Assembly (NCBI RefSeq): GCF_002585305.1
Contig: NZ_NUNF01000020.1
Location: 55,860 to 119,859 of the forward strand
Direction: 5' to 3'
Origin: Bacillus sp. AFS037270
GTDB taxonomy: Bacteria > Bacillota > Bacilli > Bacillales_B > DSM-18226
DNA length: 64,000 nt
Part shown: positions 27,918 to 36,344 of the stretch, piece by piece
Numbering within the stretch: position 1 is the stretch's first letter
How the letters are laid out: every line of letters starts with the position of its first letter
The notes under the pieces: generated by a model
The model's input: only the letters and a program-made list of their open reading frames with translations
Database searches by the model: none
What the model was told of the DNA's origin: nothing
Translations under genes and position numbers: made by a program

Positions 27918-28841
27918 ATGAAAAGCTTAAAAAAAATTAGCCTACTTACTTTATTTGCAGCGTTAATGGTTTTCATGGCTGCATGTGGAGGCAGTACTTC
28001 GAAAGACAATACAGAAGGAACCGAGAAAACTACAAAAACAGAAGAAAATAAGGAACTTACCGGCTCATTAGTTGTTTCTGGTTCATCAGCTATGCAACCA
28101 TTAGTGGCAGCGGCAGCTGAAGAGTTTATGGCTGCAAATCCAAAAGTTGATGTACAAGTAAATGCTGGCGGATCTGGTACTGGCTTATCTCAAGTAGCTG
28201 AAGGATCTGTGCAAATAGGTAACTCAGACGTTTTTGCTGAAGAAAAAGAGGGCATCCCAGCTGATCAGCTTGTTGACCACAAAGTAGCGGTAGTGGGTAT
28301 GACGGCAGCGGTTAATCCTAAAGTCGGCATTACAGATATTAAAAAAGAAGACTTAATTAAAGTGTTTACTGGTAAAATCACTAACTGGAAAGAACTTGGC
28401 GGTAAAGACCAAAAGATTGTTCTTGTAAACCGTCCTGATTCTTCTGGTACACGTGCAGTATTTAATAAGTTTGCCCTTGATGGCGCGACACCTGCTGAAG
28501 GTATCACTGAAGATTCTTCAAACACTGTTAAGAAGATTATTAACGAAACAGATGGTGCAATTGGTTACCTTGCATTCTCATACTTCACTGATGATTCTGT
28601 AACACCACTTGCAATCGACGGTGTAAAACCAACTGCAGAAAATGTACAATCTGGTGATTTCCCAGTTTGGGCTTATCAACATTCATATACTAAGGGCGAA
28701 CCGAATGAATTAGGAAAAGCATTCCTTGACTTCATGATGTCAGATGAGATCCAAAGCACTTTGTTAAATGAACAAGGGTATCTTCCTGTAACTAAAATGA
28801 AAGTTGAACGTGATGCAGAAGGAAATCAAAAAAATCTTTAA
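27918..28841 (+). CDS. pstS: Phosphate-binding lipoprotein PstS
   Basis: A 307-residue extracellular phosphate-binding lipoprotein of the high-affinity Pst ABC importer. The signal peptide ends in the lipobox MAAC. The phosphate-site loops are LVVSGSSAMQPL, GSGTGLSQVAEGSVQIGNSD and NRPDSSGTRAVF. I start at ATG 27918, preceded by TAGGGGGA; an upstream in-frame ATG at 27888 would bury the signal peptide. A Pho box precedes it. pstC, pstA and pstB do not follow: a terminator comes 41 bases after the stop. The permease must be elsewhere, or this is a stand-alone extra binding protein. Confidence 0.95.
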   Translation: MKSLKKISLLTLFAALMVFMAACGGSTSKDNTEGTEKTTKTEENKELTGSLVVSGSSAMQPLVAAAAEEFMAANPKVDVQVNAGGSGTGLSQVAEGSVQIGNSDVFAEEKEGIPADQLVDHKVAVVGMTAAVNPKVGITDIKKEDLIKVFTGKITNWKELGGKDQKIVLVNRPDSSGTRAVFNKFALDGATPAEGITEDSSNTVKKIINETDGAIGYLAFSYFTDDSVTPLAIDGVKPTAENVQSGDFPVWAYQHSYTKGEPNELGKAFLDFMMSDEIQSTLLNEQGYLPVTKMKVERDAEGNQKNL

Positions 28842-28881
28842 GAATAAATAAGATTCATTTTTTGAAGTATAATAGAATAGA

Positions 28882-28912
28882 TAAGCCGGTCAGTAATGGT
28901 CGGCTTTTTTTG
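28882..28912 (+). terminator. Terminator of pstS
   Basis: AAGCCGGTC, short loop, GGTCGGCTTTTTTT. It shows pstS is a single-gene unit here. Confidence 0.85.
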
Positions 28913-28954
28913 TATGTTAAGGAAAGTCCATTAAATTAAAAGACGATCAATCTA

Positions 28955-29003
28955 TCATTATTTTCTTAACTTTACCTTAACTTAACGATAAAGCTACTAG
29001 AAT
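28955..29003 (+). promoter_or_regulatory. Orphan Pho-box-like repeats with -10
   Basis: TTAACT at 28966-28971 and again at 28977-28982, with weaker TCATTA (28955-28960) and ATAAAG (28988-28993) in the same 11-base phase, then TAGAAT at 28998-29003. It reads rightward into 150 bases without any open reading frame, ending at a strong hairpin. It could drive a small RNA, or be what remains of a deleted promoter. Confidence 0.4.
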
Positions 29004-29047
29004 TACACATAGTCTAGTTAAACTGTTACTAGACAAGATAATAAATC

Positions 29048-29113
29048 GGATTAGTACCAAGCATCTACAGACCTCTAGCCGTGAGAAGTTACCCCTTCAC
29101 CTCGAACCTATTA
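29048..29113 (-). other. Stretch resembling the 3' end of 23S rRNA
   Basis: Read on the minus strand, TAATAGGTTCGAGGTGAAG followed about 40 bases later by GGTACTAATC-GAT resembles the end of bacillar 23S rRNA (TGATAGGTTCGAGGTGGAAG...TACTAATCGAT). The middle is about 12 bases longer and diverged, and no other rRNA sequence adjoins. Low confidence: a short relic or chance. Confidence 0.3.
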
Positions 29114-29166
29114 GAGTTTAATCAATTAAAAGATGACCACAAATTGTGGTCATCTACTTTTAATTG
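29113..29166. terminator. Long bidirectional hairpin after yfhP
   Basis: TAATCAATTAAAA, GATGACCACAA, ATTGTGGTCATC and TTTTAATTGATT build a stem of more than 20 pairs. It serves as terminator for the minus-strand gene ending at 29160 and for any rightward transcript. Confidence 0.8.
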
Positions 29167-30149
29167 ATTGATGAGGAGCTATTCGTTAGTTTCCTTACCA
29201 CTTTCTTATATTGTTTCAAAGAGTTAAATGTCCCGATGTAGCTATTCTTTTTCTGGAAATCAGAGGAGATAAACTGTATGGCAAGTGTAGGGAAAAATCT
29301 TTTTGTACGAAAACGAAGATCCTTCCAATAGACCAAATATCCGTTTTTTCTCACATCAACAAATGGATACGCATAATTAGTACAGGCAAGAAAGTCTGAA
29401 ACTCTATGATCATTTCGACTATTGGAGACCAATAACGGAAAGTCGATTTTTTTGGCAAGGGTATGTTCAATGATTAGACCTCTTAATGTGTAAATGCCAA
29501 ATAGGAAATCTTCCTTGGTCTCAATGAGAATATCCCATTTAAACAGCGTTATACGAGGGATTAGTTTGATACGTTCTGCATTAATAAAATGACTTTGTAG
29601 GTGTTTTTTCGATAATATGGCAGAAAGAGTGCGTATGGCAAGGTAGAAAAATAGGATTATATAAATGATAAGAAAGGTTATGCCTGCTTGATAGTATAAG
29701 ATTAAACCGAAACCGAGAAAATGGATGAGAAGAATGTAGGGATCTAATAAAGGAACAGCATCAAAGGCAATCCATTTTCGAGAATAAGGCCGCAGTAATT
29801 GCGTCCCATGTACATTGAATAAATCAAAAACAACATGGAGGATAACAGCTAAAAAAGTCCATAAAAATAGATGGGAAAATGATAAGCCAGCGAATGGAAA
29901 TAGAATCCAAGAAACAATAATGGCCCATAAAGGCAGAGCAGGAAATGAATGTGACAGGCCCCTGTGATTCCGGATATAGCTTCCCTTTCCCTTTAAACGA
30001 TACAGAAAATCAAAATCAGGAGCATTTGAACCAATAACAGTACCTAAAATGACAGCCTGTGTTAAGGTTTCATTAGCTGAGACGACCGGATCCAACTGAG
30101 CTAGAGCACCTATACCTAAACCGATCACAACGTGCGAAAAAGTATCCAC
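29160..30149 (-). CDS. yfhP: Membrane-bound metal-dependent hydrolase (DUF457, YfhP-like)
   Basis: A 329-residue membrane protein of the DUF457/YbcI family. VDTFSHVVIGLGIGALAQLD, GSNAPDFDFLYRLKG, IRNHRGLSHSF and HVVFDLFNVHGTQLLRPYS carry the conserved His/Asp residues thought to bind metal. Four or five hydrophobic segments fill the first 190 residues; the last 120 are soluble. The start is GTG at 30149, 7 bases after AAGGAG. The open frame reaches back to an ATG at 30194 that has no RBS. The Bacillus subtilis homologue YfhP is similar in length. Its function is not established. Confidence 0.85.
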   Translation of the reverse strand: MDTFSHVVIGLGIGALAQLDPVVSANETLTQAVILGTVIGSNAPDFDFLYRLKGKGSYIRNHRGLSHSFPALPLWAIIVSWILFPFAGLSFSHLFLWTFLAVILHVVFDLFNVHGTQLLRPYSRKWIAFDAVPLLDPYILLIHFLGFGLILYYQAGITFLIIYIILFFYLAIRTLSAILSKKHLQSHFINAERIKLIPRITLFKWDILIETKEDFLFGIYTLRGLIIEHTLAKKIDFPLLVSNSRNDHRVSDFLACTNYAYPFVDVRKNGYLVYWKDLRFRTKRFFPTLAIQFISSDFQKKNSYIGTFNSLKQYKKVVRKLTNSSSSIN

Positions 30150-30450
30150 TTGATCACTCCTTAGTCTTAATTTTGAATTATTCAAAAAACTCAATTCAAT
30201 TTGGCGTATCCCTCTAAAACCTAAGTTCCCTTTATTTTACTTGAAGATGAGGATAATTCTTCTTGAGATATCGTTAATAAAATGTAAAGATTCTGTATAT
30301 TGAAAAAGGTACATTTTGGACTTATTGTAAAACTATTATATTCCTCCTTTTGCCAAGCTTTTTATATGTTATAAAAGAATTGTTATGAGTAAATTTATTC
30401 TATCCGTAAAAGGAAAGGTTCTATAAAGTGAGGATTATAAAAGAAAGGTG
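30150..30450. other. Intergenic region with no clear feature
   Basis: Three hundred AT-rich bases between divergently placed yfhP and the phosphatase relic. TTGGAC...TATATT around 30315-30341 has only a 15-base spacer, so it is a poor promoter. No Pho box is recognisable. Confidence 0.4.
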
Positions 30451-30901
30451 TTGTTAGATTTGTTAAATTCCACCGTTCAACAAAACGATTTTCTTTTGAA
30501 CTCGTTTCTGCCTATCATGAATTTTAATAGAACGAAGAAAGTAAAAAACGTGATTTTCCTTATTGGAGATGGTATGGGTTTTTCATATACTACTGCTCTT
30601 CGTTAAGAGCTTGTTACGAGCAAATCCGAGCAGCTGTTAGGATTATTTGCACCAATAGAACTTCCAAAATAGATTGATCGTGATTCTACTATTCCATCTC
30701 TTTCCCAAATGACAAAGGCTGCCATTCATCGCTTACAGCAAAATCCAAATGGTTTTTTTCTTCTAGTAGAAGGAAGCCAAATTGATTGGGCAGGGCATGA
30801 CAATGATATCGGTGGGGGCAATGAGTGAGATTAAAGATTTCGAAGCAGCATTTAACGAGGCGATTCAGTTTGCCTTAAATGGAGAAGTAGGGTCTAAATA
30901 G
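30451..30901 (+). pseudogene. Alkaline phosphatase relic (internal deletion, stops, frameshift)
   Basis: From TTG 30451 the frame reads KKVKNVIFLIGDGMGFSYTT, the metal/phosphate site start of alkaline phosphatase, then hits TAA at 30604. Immediately after come SEQLLGLFAP, IPSLSQMTKAAIHRLQQ and FLLVEGSQIDWAGHDNDI, which in the intact enzyme at 60937-62304 begin about 165 residues later. The region with the catalytic serine is thus deleted. A second stop lies at 30670, and one extra G near 30811 shifts the frame before AMSEIKDFEAAF. The 3' third is missing. It is a clearly dead second copy, near pstS and other phosphate genes. Confidence 0.93.
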
Positions 30902-31023
30902 ACATTTGTTCAGTGGAAGAATGGAGAATAGTGATATTTCAAAGATTCTTTTTCAGATTATGGATTAAAAAAGTATATAGAAAGCTAGACTAGACTTATA
31001 ATAATTATTCGGGTTTAGAGTGT

Positions 31024-31059
31024 CGATTCCTTACCTTATTGGAGGAATCGATTTTTTTT
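31024..31059 (+). terminator. Terminator downstream of the phosphatase relic
   Basis: CGATTCC, 13-base loop, GGAATCG, ATTTTTTTT: the original terminator appears preserved. Confidence 0.8.
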
Positions 31060-31176
31060 GCACAGACTGTACCCCTAGGCATTACCACTTATTTCGGATA
31101 CAGTCTGAAGGGCATGTAAATAAATATCAATTTCCGAACATATTTCACCCAAAGCAATGGAGCATATCGAAGAGAC

Positions 31177-32781
31177 TTATCTTTGGAAAACTATATTTCC
31201 TGCCATATAAGTTTCTTTAACCAGAACAGTATCAATCTTGTCATTACAAATTTCCAATATGTCTTGATTAAGCACAATAAAATCGGCATAATTGCCAACG
31301 GAAAGCTGCCCAACATGGGGAATCCTGGTGATTTCTTGAGCGGCTTTTGTGTAAAGCATGATGGATGTAATCACATCAATCCTTTGTTTTTGTCCAGTAT
31401 CTGCACCATTATACGCCACGCGTGTCACAGCAGATTTGATCCCGACAAATGGATTTACGGGATCAGCCCAGGCGGTAGCAGGTGCATCGGAAGAAAACGC
31501 CACTTTTATCCCTGCCTCAAGCAAGGCTGGAATCGGATAGGTTTCCTTTGTACGTTCAGATCCGAGGTTTTTATGATAGCTCTCAATTTCTGCAAACACA
31601 AAAATGGGCTGTGTCACAAAGGCAATACCCGTTACAGCAGCACGCAGAATAGCCTGAGGTGTGGGCATTGCTGCATGCTCTATCCGAATAGAAGGACCAT
31701 CGGTAAGCCAGCCTGGTTTGTCAAAGAAGGTGTCAATGATTAATTCAATTGCTTGCTCGCCCATTGCATGGACAACTAATTGAATATCGTTCTGTTCGGC
31801 TGCTTTAGCTGCAGCTAATAACTCCTCCTTTGTTGTCGTTTGAATACCGAAATTTTCTTTTTCCCCTAAAAAAGGGGGATTGACCCATGCTGTTTTTCCT
31901 GAGACACTTCCGTCTGAAAATAATTTAATACCGCCAATGTGAATTTGATTTTCTCTGTTGATTTTATCTGGTACCAATAAAGGTTTGTCCTTCAAATCTT
32001 CCCACAGATAGTATAGAACCGTACGTTGTTTAAGTCCTTTTTTGACAGCTGTTTGATACATTTCTAGGTAATCAATCGGCTCGGTTCTGCTTGAAAGATC
32101 GGTAATGGCTGTGATTCCATGTGAAAGCAGGAAAGTACTTAATTCGGCAAGTGACGCAGCGTTTTCTTCAAGAGATTTTGCAGGCATAATGCGATAGACG
32201 AGATCTTTTGCATTTTCACGTAAAATTCCTGTTGGTTCCCCATTTAAGTCCCGGTCAATTTTTCCACCTGGTGGATCGGGGGTCTCTCTCGTAATACCTG
32301 CCAACTCTAATGCTTTGCTATTAACTACAGCAATGTGGGTACATGTCCGACTGATGAAAATCGGAATATCCACTGAGGCTTCATCTAAATCGCAGCGTGT
32401 TGGTGTTCTCCCTTCAGACAATTTCCCTTCATCGTAACCCCAGCCTTCAATCCATTTACCTGTTTCATTGGCCTTGCATGAATTCCGAATTTGTTCAATT
32501 AAATCTTCTATCGAATTGACAAATGGAGGGGTGCAGGCGATTTGGGTTGATGCATTTGCAAGCCACAAAGGATGCAAATGGGCATCAATAAGGCCAGGAA
32601 GCACTCGTTGACCTTTAAGATCCACACAATCTCCATCAATATTTTCCAAATCTGATTCCTCACCAATCCACGAAATGGTGCCATCTCGCACAATCATGGT
32701 GCTTGCAAATGGTTGTTCCGGATTAGCGGTGAAAATTTTCCCATTGATAAAAGTCCGCATAGATTGTTTATGAATTGTCAT
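31177..32781 (-). CDS. YtcJ-type amidohydrolase
   Basis: A 534-residue metal-dependent hydrolase of amidohydrolase family 3. [12 protein letters not shown] gives the first metal ligands (HLH), and [36 protein letters not shown] and AFSSDAPAT continue the metal and active-site set. Relatives include YtcJ and N-substituted formamide deformylase. Enzymes of this group cleave amide or cyclic amide bonds; the substrate is not predictable. GAGGAAG is 8 bases before the ATG. It lies 165 bases after the 608-residue unknown protein gene, with a hairpin between, so it may be a separate unit or a partial read-through partner of the ornithine/ATP-grasp cluster. Confidence 0.85.
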   Translation of the reverse strand: MTIHKQSMRTFINGKIFTANPEQPFASTMIVRDGTISWIGEESDLENIDGDCVDLKGQRVLPGLIDAHLHPLWLANASTQIACTPPFVNSIEDLIEQIRNSCKANETGKWIEGWGYDEGKLSEGRTPTRCDLDEASVDIPIFISRTCTHIAVVNSKALELAGITRETPDPPGGKIDRDLNGEPTGILRENAKDLVYRIMPAKSLEENAASLAELSTFLLSHGITAITDLSSRTEPIDYLEMYQTAVKKGLKQRTVLYYLWEDLKDKPLLVPDKINRENQIHIGGIKLFSDGSVSGKTAWVNPPFLGEKENFGIQTTTKEELLAAAKAAEQNDIQLVVHAMGEQAIELIIDTFFDKPGWLTDGPSIRIEHAAMPTPQAILRAAVTGIAFVTQPIFVFAEIESYHKNLGSERTKETYPIPALLEAGIKVAFSSDAPATAWADPVNPFVGIKSAVTRVAYNGADTGQKQRIDVITSIMLYTKAAQEITRIPHVGQLSVGNYADFIVLNQDILEICNDKIDTVLVKETYMAGNIVFQR

Positions 32782-32863
32782 TGGATATTCTTCCTCTCTA
32801 AAAGTTTTAAATCTAGTAAAATAGGATTAAAAGATTTAATAAAAAAATGGCTGGGAGTTATTT

Positions 32864-32905
32864 TTAAACCCTAGATCGCTCCTTTTAAAGTAACCTAGGG
32901 TTTAA
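32864..32905 (-). terminator. Hairpin between the 608-residue protein gene and the amidohydrolase
   Basis: AAACCCTAG and CTAGGGTTT are inverted around 20 bases; on the minus strand the second arm is followed by AAAAATAA rather than a clean T run. It is a possible weak or partial terminator. Confidence 0.5.
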
Positions 32906-32946
32906 AACAAATAATGGAGGATAACTACTGAAACATGTGAGAGGTA

Positions 32947-34773
32947 TCACTCTTGATTTGGAAAGTGAAAAGCATATAAGAAGTAGAGGAAATCTTCAAA
33001 AGGGAGGGATGACTCTCCATCACGCTCACCATTCCCAGTAACACTTGTTCTAATGGAGTTTCCCCATACTTGAAGACTATCGTTATTTGGATTATAAAAG
33101 TAAACACGAATGCAGCCCTTTGGATCATGGCAGACTCTTTGAATCAGTACTGCATGGGCACCAAGCACTTGACCAGTTTGGTTGTAAATTGTAATCCCGG
33201 CCGGCTGGGGAAGTCCTTCATTAACATTTGGATTTTCTAAAGGGTGATAGTGCCGATAGAACCGTGCCTTAAAGTCGGAGTCACTATAGATATCTGAAAA
33301 CTCGCTCCAAACTCCATTTATATGAAAAGAGGGATTGATCCATTTATGGGGATCCTGACCGCGTCCATTGGCAGCCTTTAACATTTCAAAATAAATAGAA
33401 TCAAGGTGAGGAATCAAGAGTAGTGAGACGGTATCAATATTATCCTCATCGTCCAATGAGACATGCGGAAGCGCATCTGAAGAGATTGGTCTTCCCTCAA
33501 AAGGAATCGTGATTTTTCCATGTTCTAGAAAATTATTAAACAATTTGAGCAGCATGACAGGATTCTTTTGTGACCAATAACTCAGTGCCCTTGTTGATTG
33601 GCATGTTGGATTAAAACCTTGGCCAATACCTAGGGGCTGCCCTAAAACATTAATCATTCCTGAAACAACAAGAGAACGAAGTGCAGATAAATCTAATATC
33701 TTATAAACGTTTATAAGCCTATTCTTAATCTGATCGTGTATAGGCACTTTTACAAGTTTCTCTACTTCACCTATCAATTCGCTCGTAAAAATATCCCGTT
33801 GCAGAAGGCACATTAAACCATAAATGCTTCCCCTAGTATTCATTGTAACGGCTGAAGTGATTAATGAAGTAACAAATGGCAAATTCGAACGGAGGTTTTT
33901 TCTGGCTGTTTTGTCCGCAGCCAGTAGGCTCTGTAGCAAATCTGGCTTTTCTTTATTAATAAATTTTAAAAATAACGTATGGAAGGGCGAAACAAGACCG
34001 GTATGCTTCATGGATTCACGCAGCTGCTCAGCTTCTTTGATTAATAATAAATCATTACTGGCCTTCAATTTATTTTCATAGCTTTCCCTAGCGGCTGCCA
34101 GATTCGATGGAGAATAGACCGCATTTTCGTATCTCATCAGGCTTGAATCTGTAACTTTTTGGTCGTTGGCTAATTTTCTTGCATTGGCTATTAATTTTAG
34201 GATTTTGTTGGTTACGATAGGCCTTTGGACAGCGAGATTATCCACTTCCTGATACAAAATTTGAAAAACATGGGAAGAAAAACAATGGTCTGAAATAAAT
34301 CCTAGAATTTCTGAAGCTTGTTTGTCTTTGTAAAGCTGCGTTACCCGATTTTCCTCCGTTTCTTTCATTAAAAGGAGGTCCAGGTTTAAAGCCATGACTT
34401 TTGTCAAGAATTCAGTTGCTTCTGCAGCCGACATTTCAGGATGTACATAATCACCTCTGGCAATGGAGAGGATTCTGAGATTGCTCATTGCCTCAGCTGC
34501 TGCCATGATTCCACCGGCATGCAAAGTGCCTCTTACTAGCGGGGGATTAAGCTTGCGGACATTCTCCCAGGGCTTCCCAGCAAATAACCCGGCTTCATCA
34601 AAGAGATGCGCATATTTGTGAATTTTTGCCAACCCATTCGGTTCCTTGAGAAGGGCTGCAGCTTCTTCATAAACTGCATGTTGAAATAATCTTTTAGTTA
34701 ATGCGGAAGTTTTCCATAACTGATAAAAGGCCCTTTGAAATGAATCCTCCGAAGTAAATAGAAAAAGTCCCAT
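32947..34773 (-). CDS. Unknown protein, paralogue of the 662-residue arg-cluster protein; putative Cys-His-Asn enzyme
   Basis: A 608-residue protein of no family I can name, related along its whole length to the 662-residue product at 39486-41474. Shared N-terminal blocks are FDEAGLFAGKPWE (residues 58-70), ALNLDLL (128-134) and ETEENR (138-143). Shared C-terminal blocks are GQPLGIGQGFNPTCQSTRAL (378-397), VLGAHAVLIQR (536-546), YFYNPNND (558-565) and GNGERDGESSLPF (580-592). The order Cys391, His540 and Asn561/Asn563 suits a papain- or transglutaminase-like triad. No signal peptide or membrane span is seen. GAGGAGGG precedes the ATG. It has its own promoter region after the argD terminator. 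Confidence 0.8.
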   Translation of the reverse strand: MGLFLFTSEDSFQRAFYQLWKTSALTKRLFQHAVYEEAAALLKEPNGLAKIHKYAHLFDEAGLFAGKPWENVRKLNPPLVRGTLHAGGIMAAAEAMSNLRILSIARGDYVHPEMSAAEATEFLTKVMALNLDLLLMKETEENRVTQLYKDKQASEILGFISDHCFSSHVFQILYQEVDNLAVQRPIVTNKILKLIANARKLANDQKVTDSSLMRYENAVYSPSNLAAARESYENKLKASNDLLLIKEAEQLRESMKHTGLVSPFHTLFLKFINKEKPDLLQSLLAADKTARKNLRSNLPFVTSLITSAVTMNTRGSIYGLMCLLQRDIFTSELIGEVEKLVKVPIHDQIKNRLINVYKILDLSALRSLVVSGMINVLGQPLGIGQGFNPTCQSTRALSYWSQKNPVMLLKLFNNFLEHGKITIPFEGRPISSDALPHVSLDDEDNIDTVSLLLIPHLDSIYFEMLKAANGRGQDPHKWINPSFHINGVWSEFSDIYSDSDFKARFYRHYHPLENPNVNEGLPQPAGITIYNQTGQVLGAHAVLIQRVCHDPKGCIRVYFYNPNNDSLQVWGNSIRTSVTGNGERDGESSLPFEDFLYFLYAFHFPNQE

Positions 34774-35119
34774 ATATCCATTCCCTCCTCTGCTTATTGC
34801 CTTTACAATATATTATTGACAAAAAATAAAGAGAATAACTGATTAGGAGAAAATAACGCAAATGCAACGTAGATACCGAGAAGGGTACGGCATTTAGCTG
34901 GCTAATGATCCTTCAACATTACCAGCTGAGCAGGAGAGATTCAAATGACAGGAGTAGGAATGTTTTAAACGATTAAATCGTAAGAATATTTATTAAATTT
35001 AAATTATTATTTGATTAATTTACCACAGGATGGTGAATATTTCAAATAATAAAATCTTCTTTTTTCATCACAAACAGCTTTGGCTAATATGGCCTTTTAA
35101 TATCTTATTGACTAAGCCC
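34774..35119. other. Promoter region of the 608-residue protein gene, no other gene
   Basis: About 350 bases of AT-rich DNA. On the minus strand it holds the ribosome binding site GAGGAGGG, and a TTGTCA near 34815 could be a -35, though no convincing -10 follows at 17 bases. No open reading frame with an RBS is seen. Confidence 0.4.
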
Positions 35120-35157
35120 AAAAAACAAGGACCACGAAATTATCTTTCGGGTCCTTA
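35120..35157 (-). terminator. Terminator of the ATP-grasp/argCJBD operon
   Basis: On the minus strand AAGGACC...GGTCCTT encloses a further GAAA/TTTC pair and is followed by TGTTTTTT. Confidence 0.85.
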
Positions 35158-35165
35158 AATTGTTA

Positions 35166-36344
35166 CTATTTAGTAAGCAACGCTTGCATATCGGCTACTA
35201 GGAATTCTTTTTCCAGAATTTCTTTTATAATGTAGACACCATATTTCAGTTCTTCTTTTGATACAGTTAACGGCGGCAATAGCCGGATGACCTTTTCTCC
35301 TGCTGGCAATGCGATAAGTCCCATTTTTCGAAGCTCACTTAAAAGCGGCGCTGCGGACAATTTGCATTCAATTCCAACCATCAGTCCCATACCTCTGATA
35401 TCCTTTATAATCGTTAAATGGTTTAGGTTATTCCGGAGTTGCTTAAAGAAAAACTCACTTTTTTCAACAACCTCATCTAAAAATTCCTCTTTAAAAATGG
35501 CATCCATTGTAGCAATAGCTGCCGCTAACGAGACAGGATTTCCTCCGAAAGTCGAGCCGTGACTCCCTTGACCAAAAAATGGCTCCAATTTCTCTTTCCC
35601 GATGACGGCTCCGATAGGAAATCCGCTTCCTAACCCTTTAGCTGATGTAATAAGATCTGGGTCTAGGTCGAAATGTTGGAAGGCAAATGGTTTCCCTGTT
35701 CGGCCAATTCCAGTTTGAATTTCATCAATGATGAAAAGTGTTCCATACTGTTTGCAAAGCTCTTGAACACCCTGTAGAAAATCCTTTTTACCAACATGAA
35801 TCCCGCCTTCACCCTGTACAGCCTCAATCATAACAGCGGCAACATCATTTCCCATTTCACTATTAACAGCTTCAATATCATTATATGAAACATTTACAAA
35901 TGTCTCGAGCATTGGTCCAAATCCATGCTTTATTTTGTCTTGGCCTGTTGCTGACATCGTCGCAAAAGTCCGGCCATGAAAGGAATTCTTAAAGGTGATA
36001 ATTTTTGTTTTTCCTGTTGCTTTACGAGCAAGCTTAATGGCCGCTTCGTTTGCTTCTGCACCGCTATTGGCAAAGAACACCCGATCCAGTCCGGCGGCTT
36101 CTGCAAGCTTTTTTGCGGCCGTCTCTTGGTTTTCACTTTGGAAAAGGTTCGATACGTGCCAAAATTGTTTAAGTTGCTTACGAACTGCTTCTTCGACATT
36201 ATTCGGGCGGTGTCCAAGAATACAGACGCCGATTCCTGAAGTGAAATCCAGATATTTTTTCCCATTTTTATCTGTCAAAGTACTGCCGCTAGCTGATTCA
36301 GGTTCAATCTCCCAGCGTGCATAGGTTGGAAATAAGTAACTCAA
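35166..36344 (-). CDS. argD: Acetylornithine aminotransferase
   Basis: A 392-residue PLP enzyme that converts N-acetylglutamate semialdehyde to N-acetylornithine with glutamate as amino donor. NSGAEANEAAIKLARK contacts the PLP phosphate, IIDEIQTGIGRTG holds the PLP-ring aspartate, and TSAKGLGSGFPIGA holds the Schiff-base lysine. Length is normal. It begins with TTG, sharing TTGA with the argB stop codon, so it is translationally coupled. It is the last gene of the tight operon, and a terminator follows. The carAB-argF genes that continue this operon in Bacillus subtilis are absent here. Confidence 0.96.
   Translation of the reverse strand: MSYLFPTYARWEIEPESASGSTLTDKNGKKYLDFTSGIGVCILGHRPNNVEEAVRKQLKQFWHVSNLFQSENQETAAKKLAEAAGLDRVFFANSGAEANEAAIKLARKATGKTKIITFKNSFHGRTFATMSATGQDKIKHGFGPMLETFVNVSYNDIEAVNSEMGNDVAAVMIEAVQGEGGIHVGKKDFLQGVQELCKQYGTLFIIDEIQTGIGRTGKPFAFQHFDLDPDLITSAKGLGSGFPIGAVIGKEKLEPFFGQGSHGSTFGGNPVSLAAAIATMDAIFKEEFLDEVVEKSEFFFKQLRNNLNHLTIIKDIRGMGLMVGIECKLSAAPLLSELRKMGLIALPAGEKVIRLLPPLTVSKEELKYGVYIIKEILEKEFLVADMQALLTK

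Noticed and set aside
31020..31743. Plus-strand frames opposite the amidohydrolase
   Set aside because: Shadows of the minus-strand gene; the first also spans a terminator and lacks an RBS.
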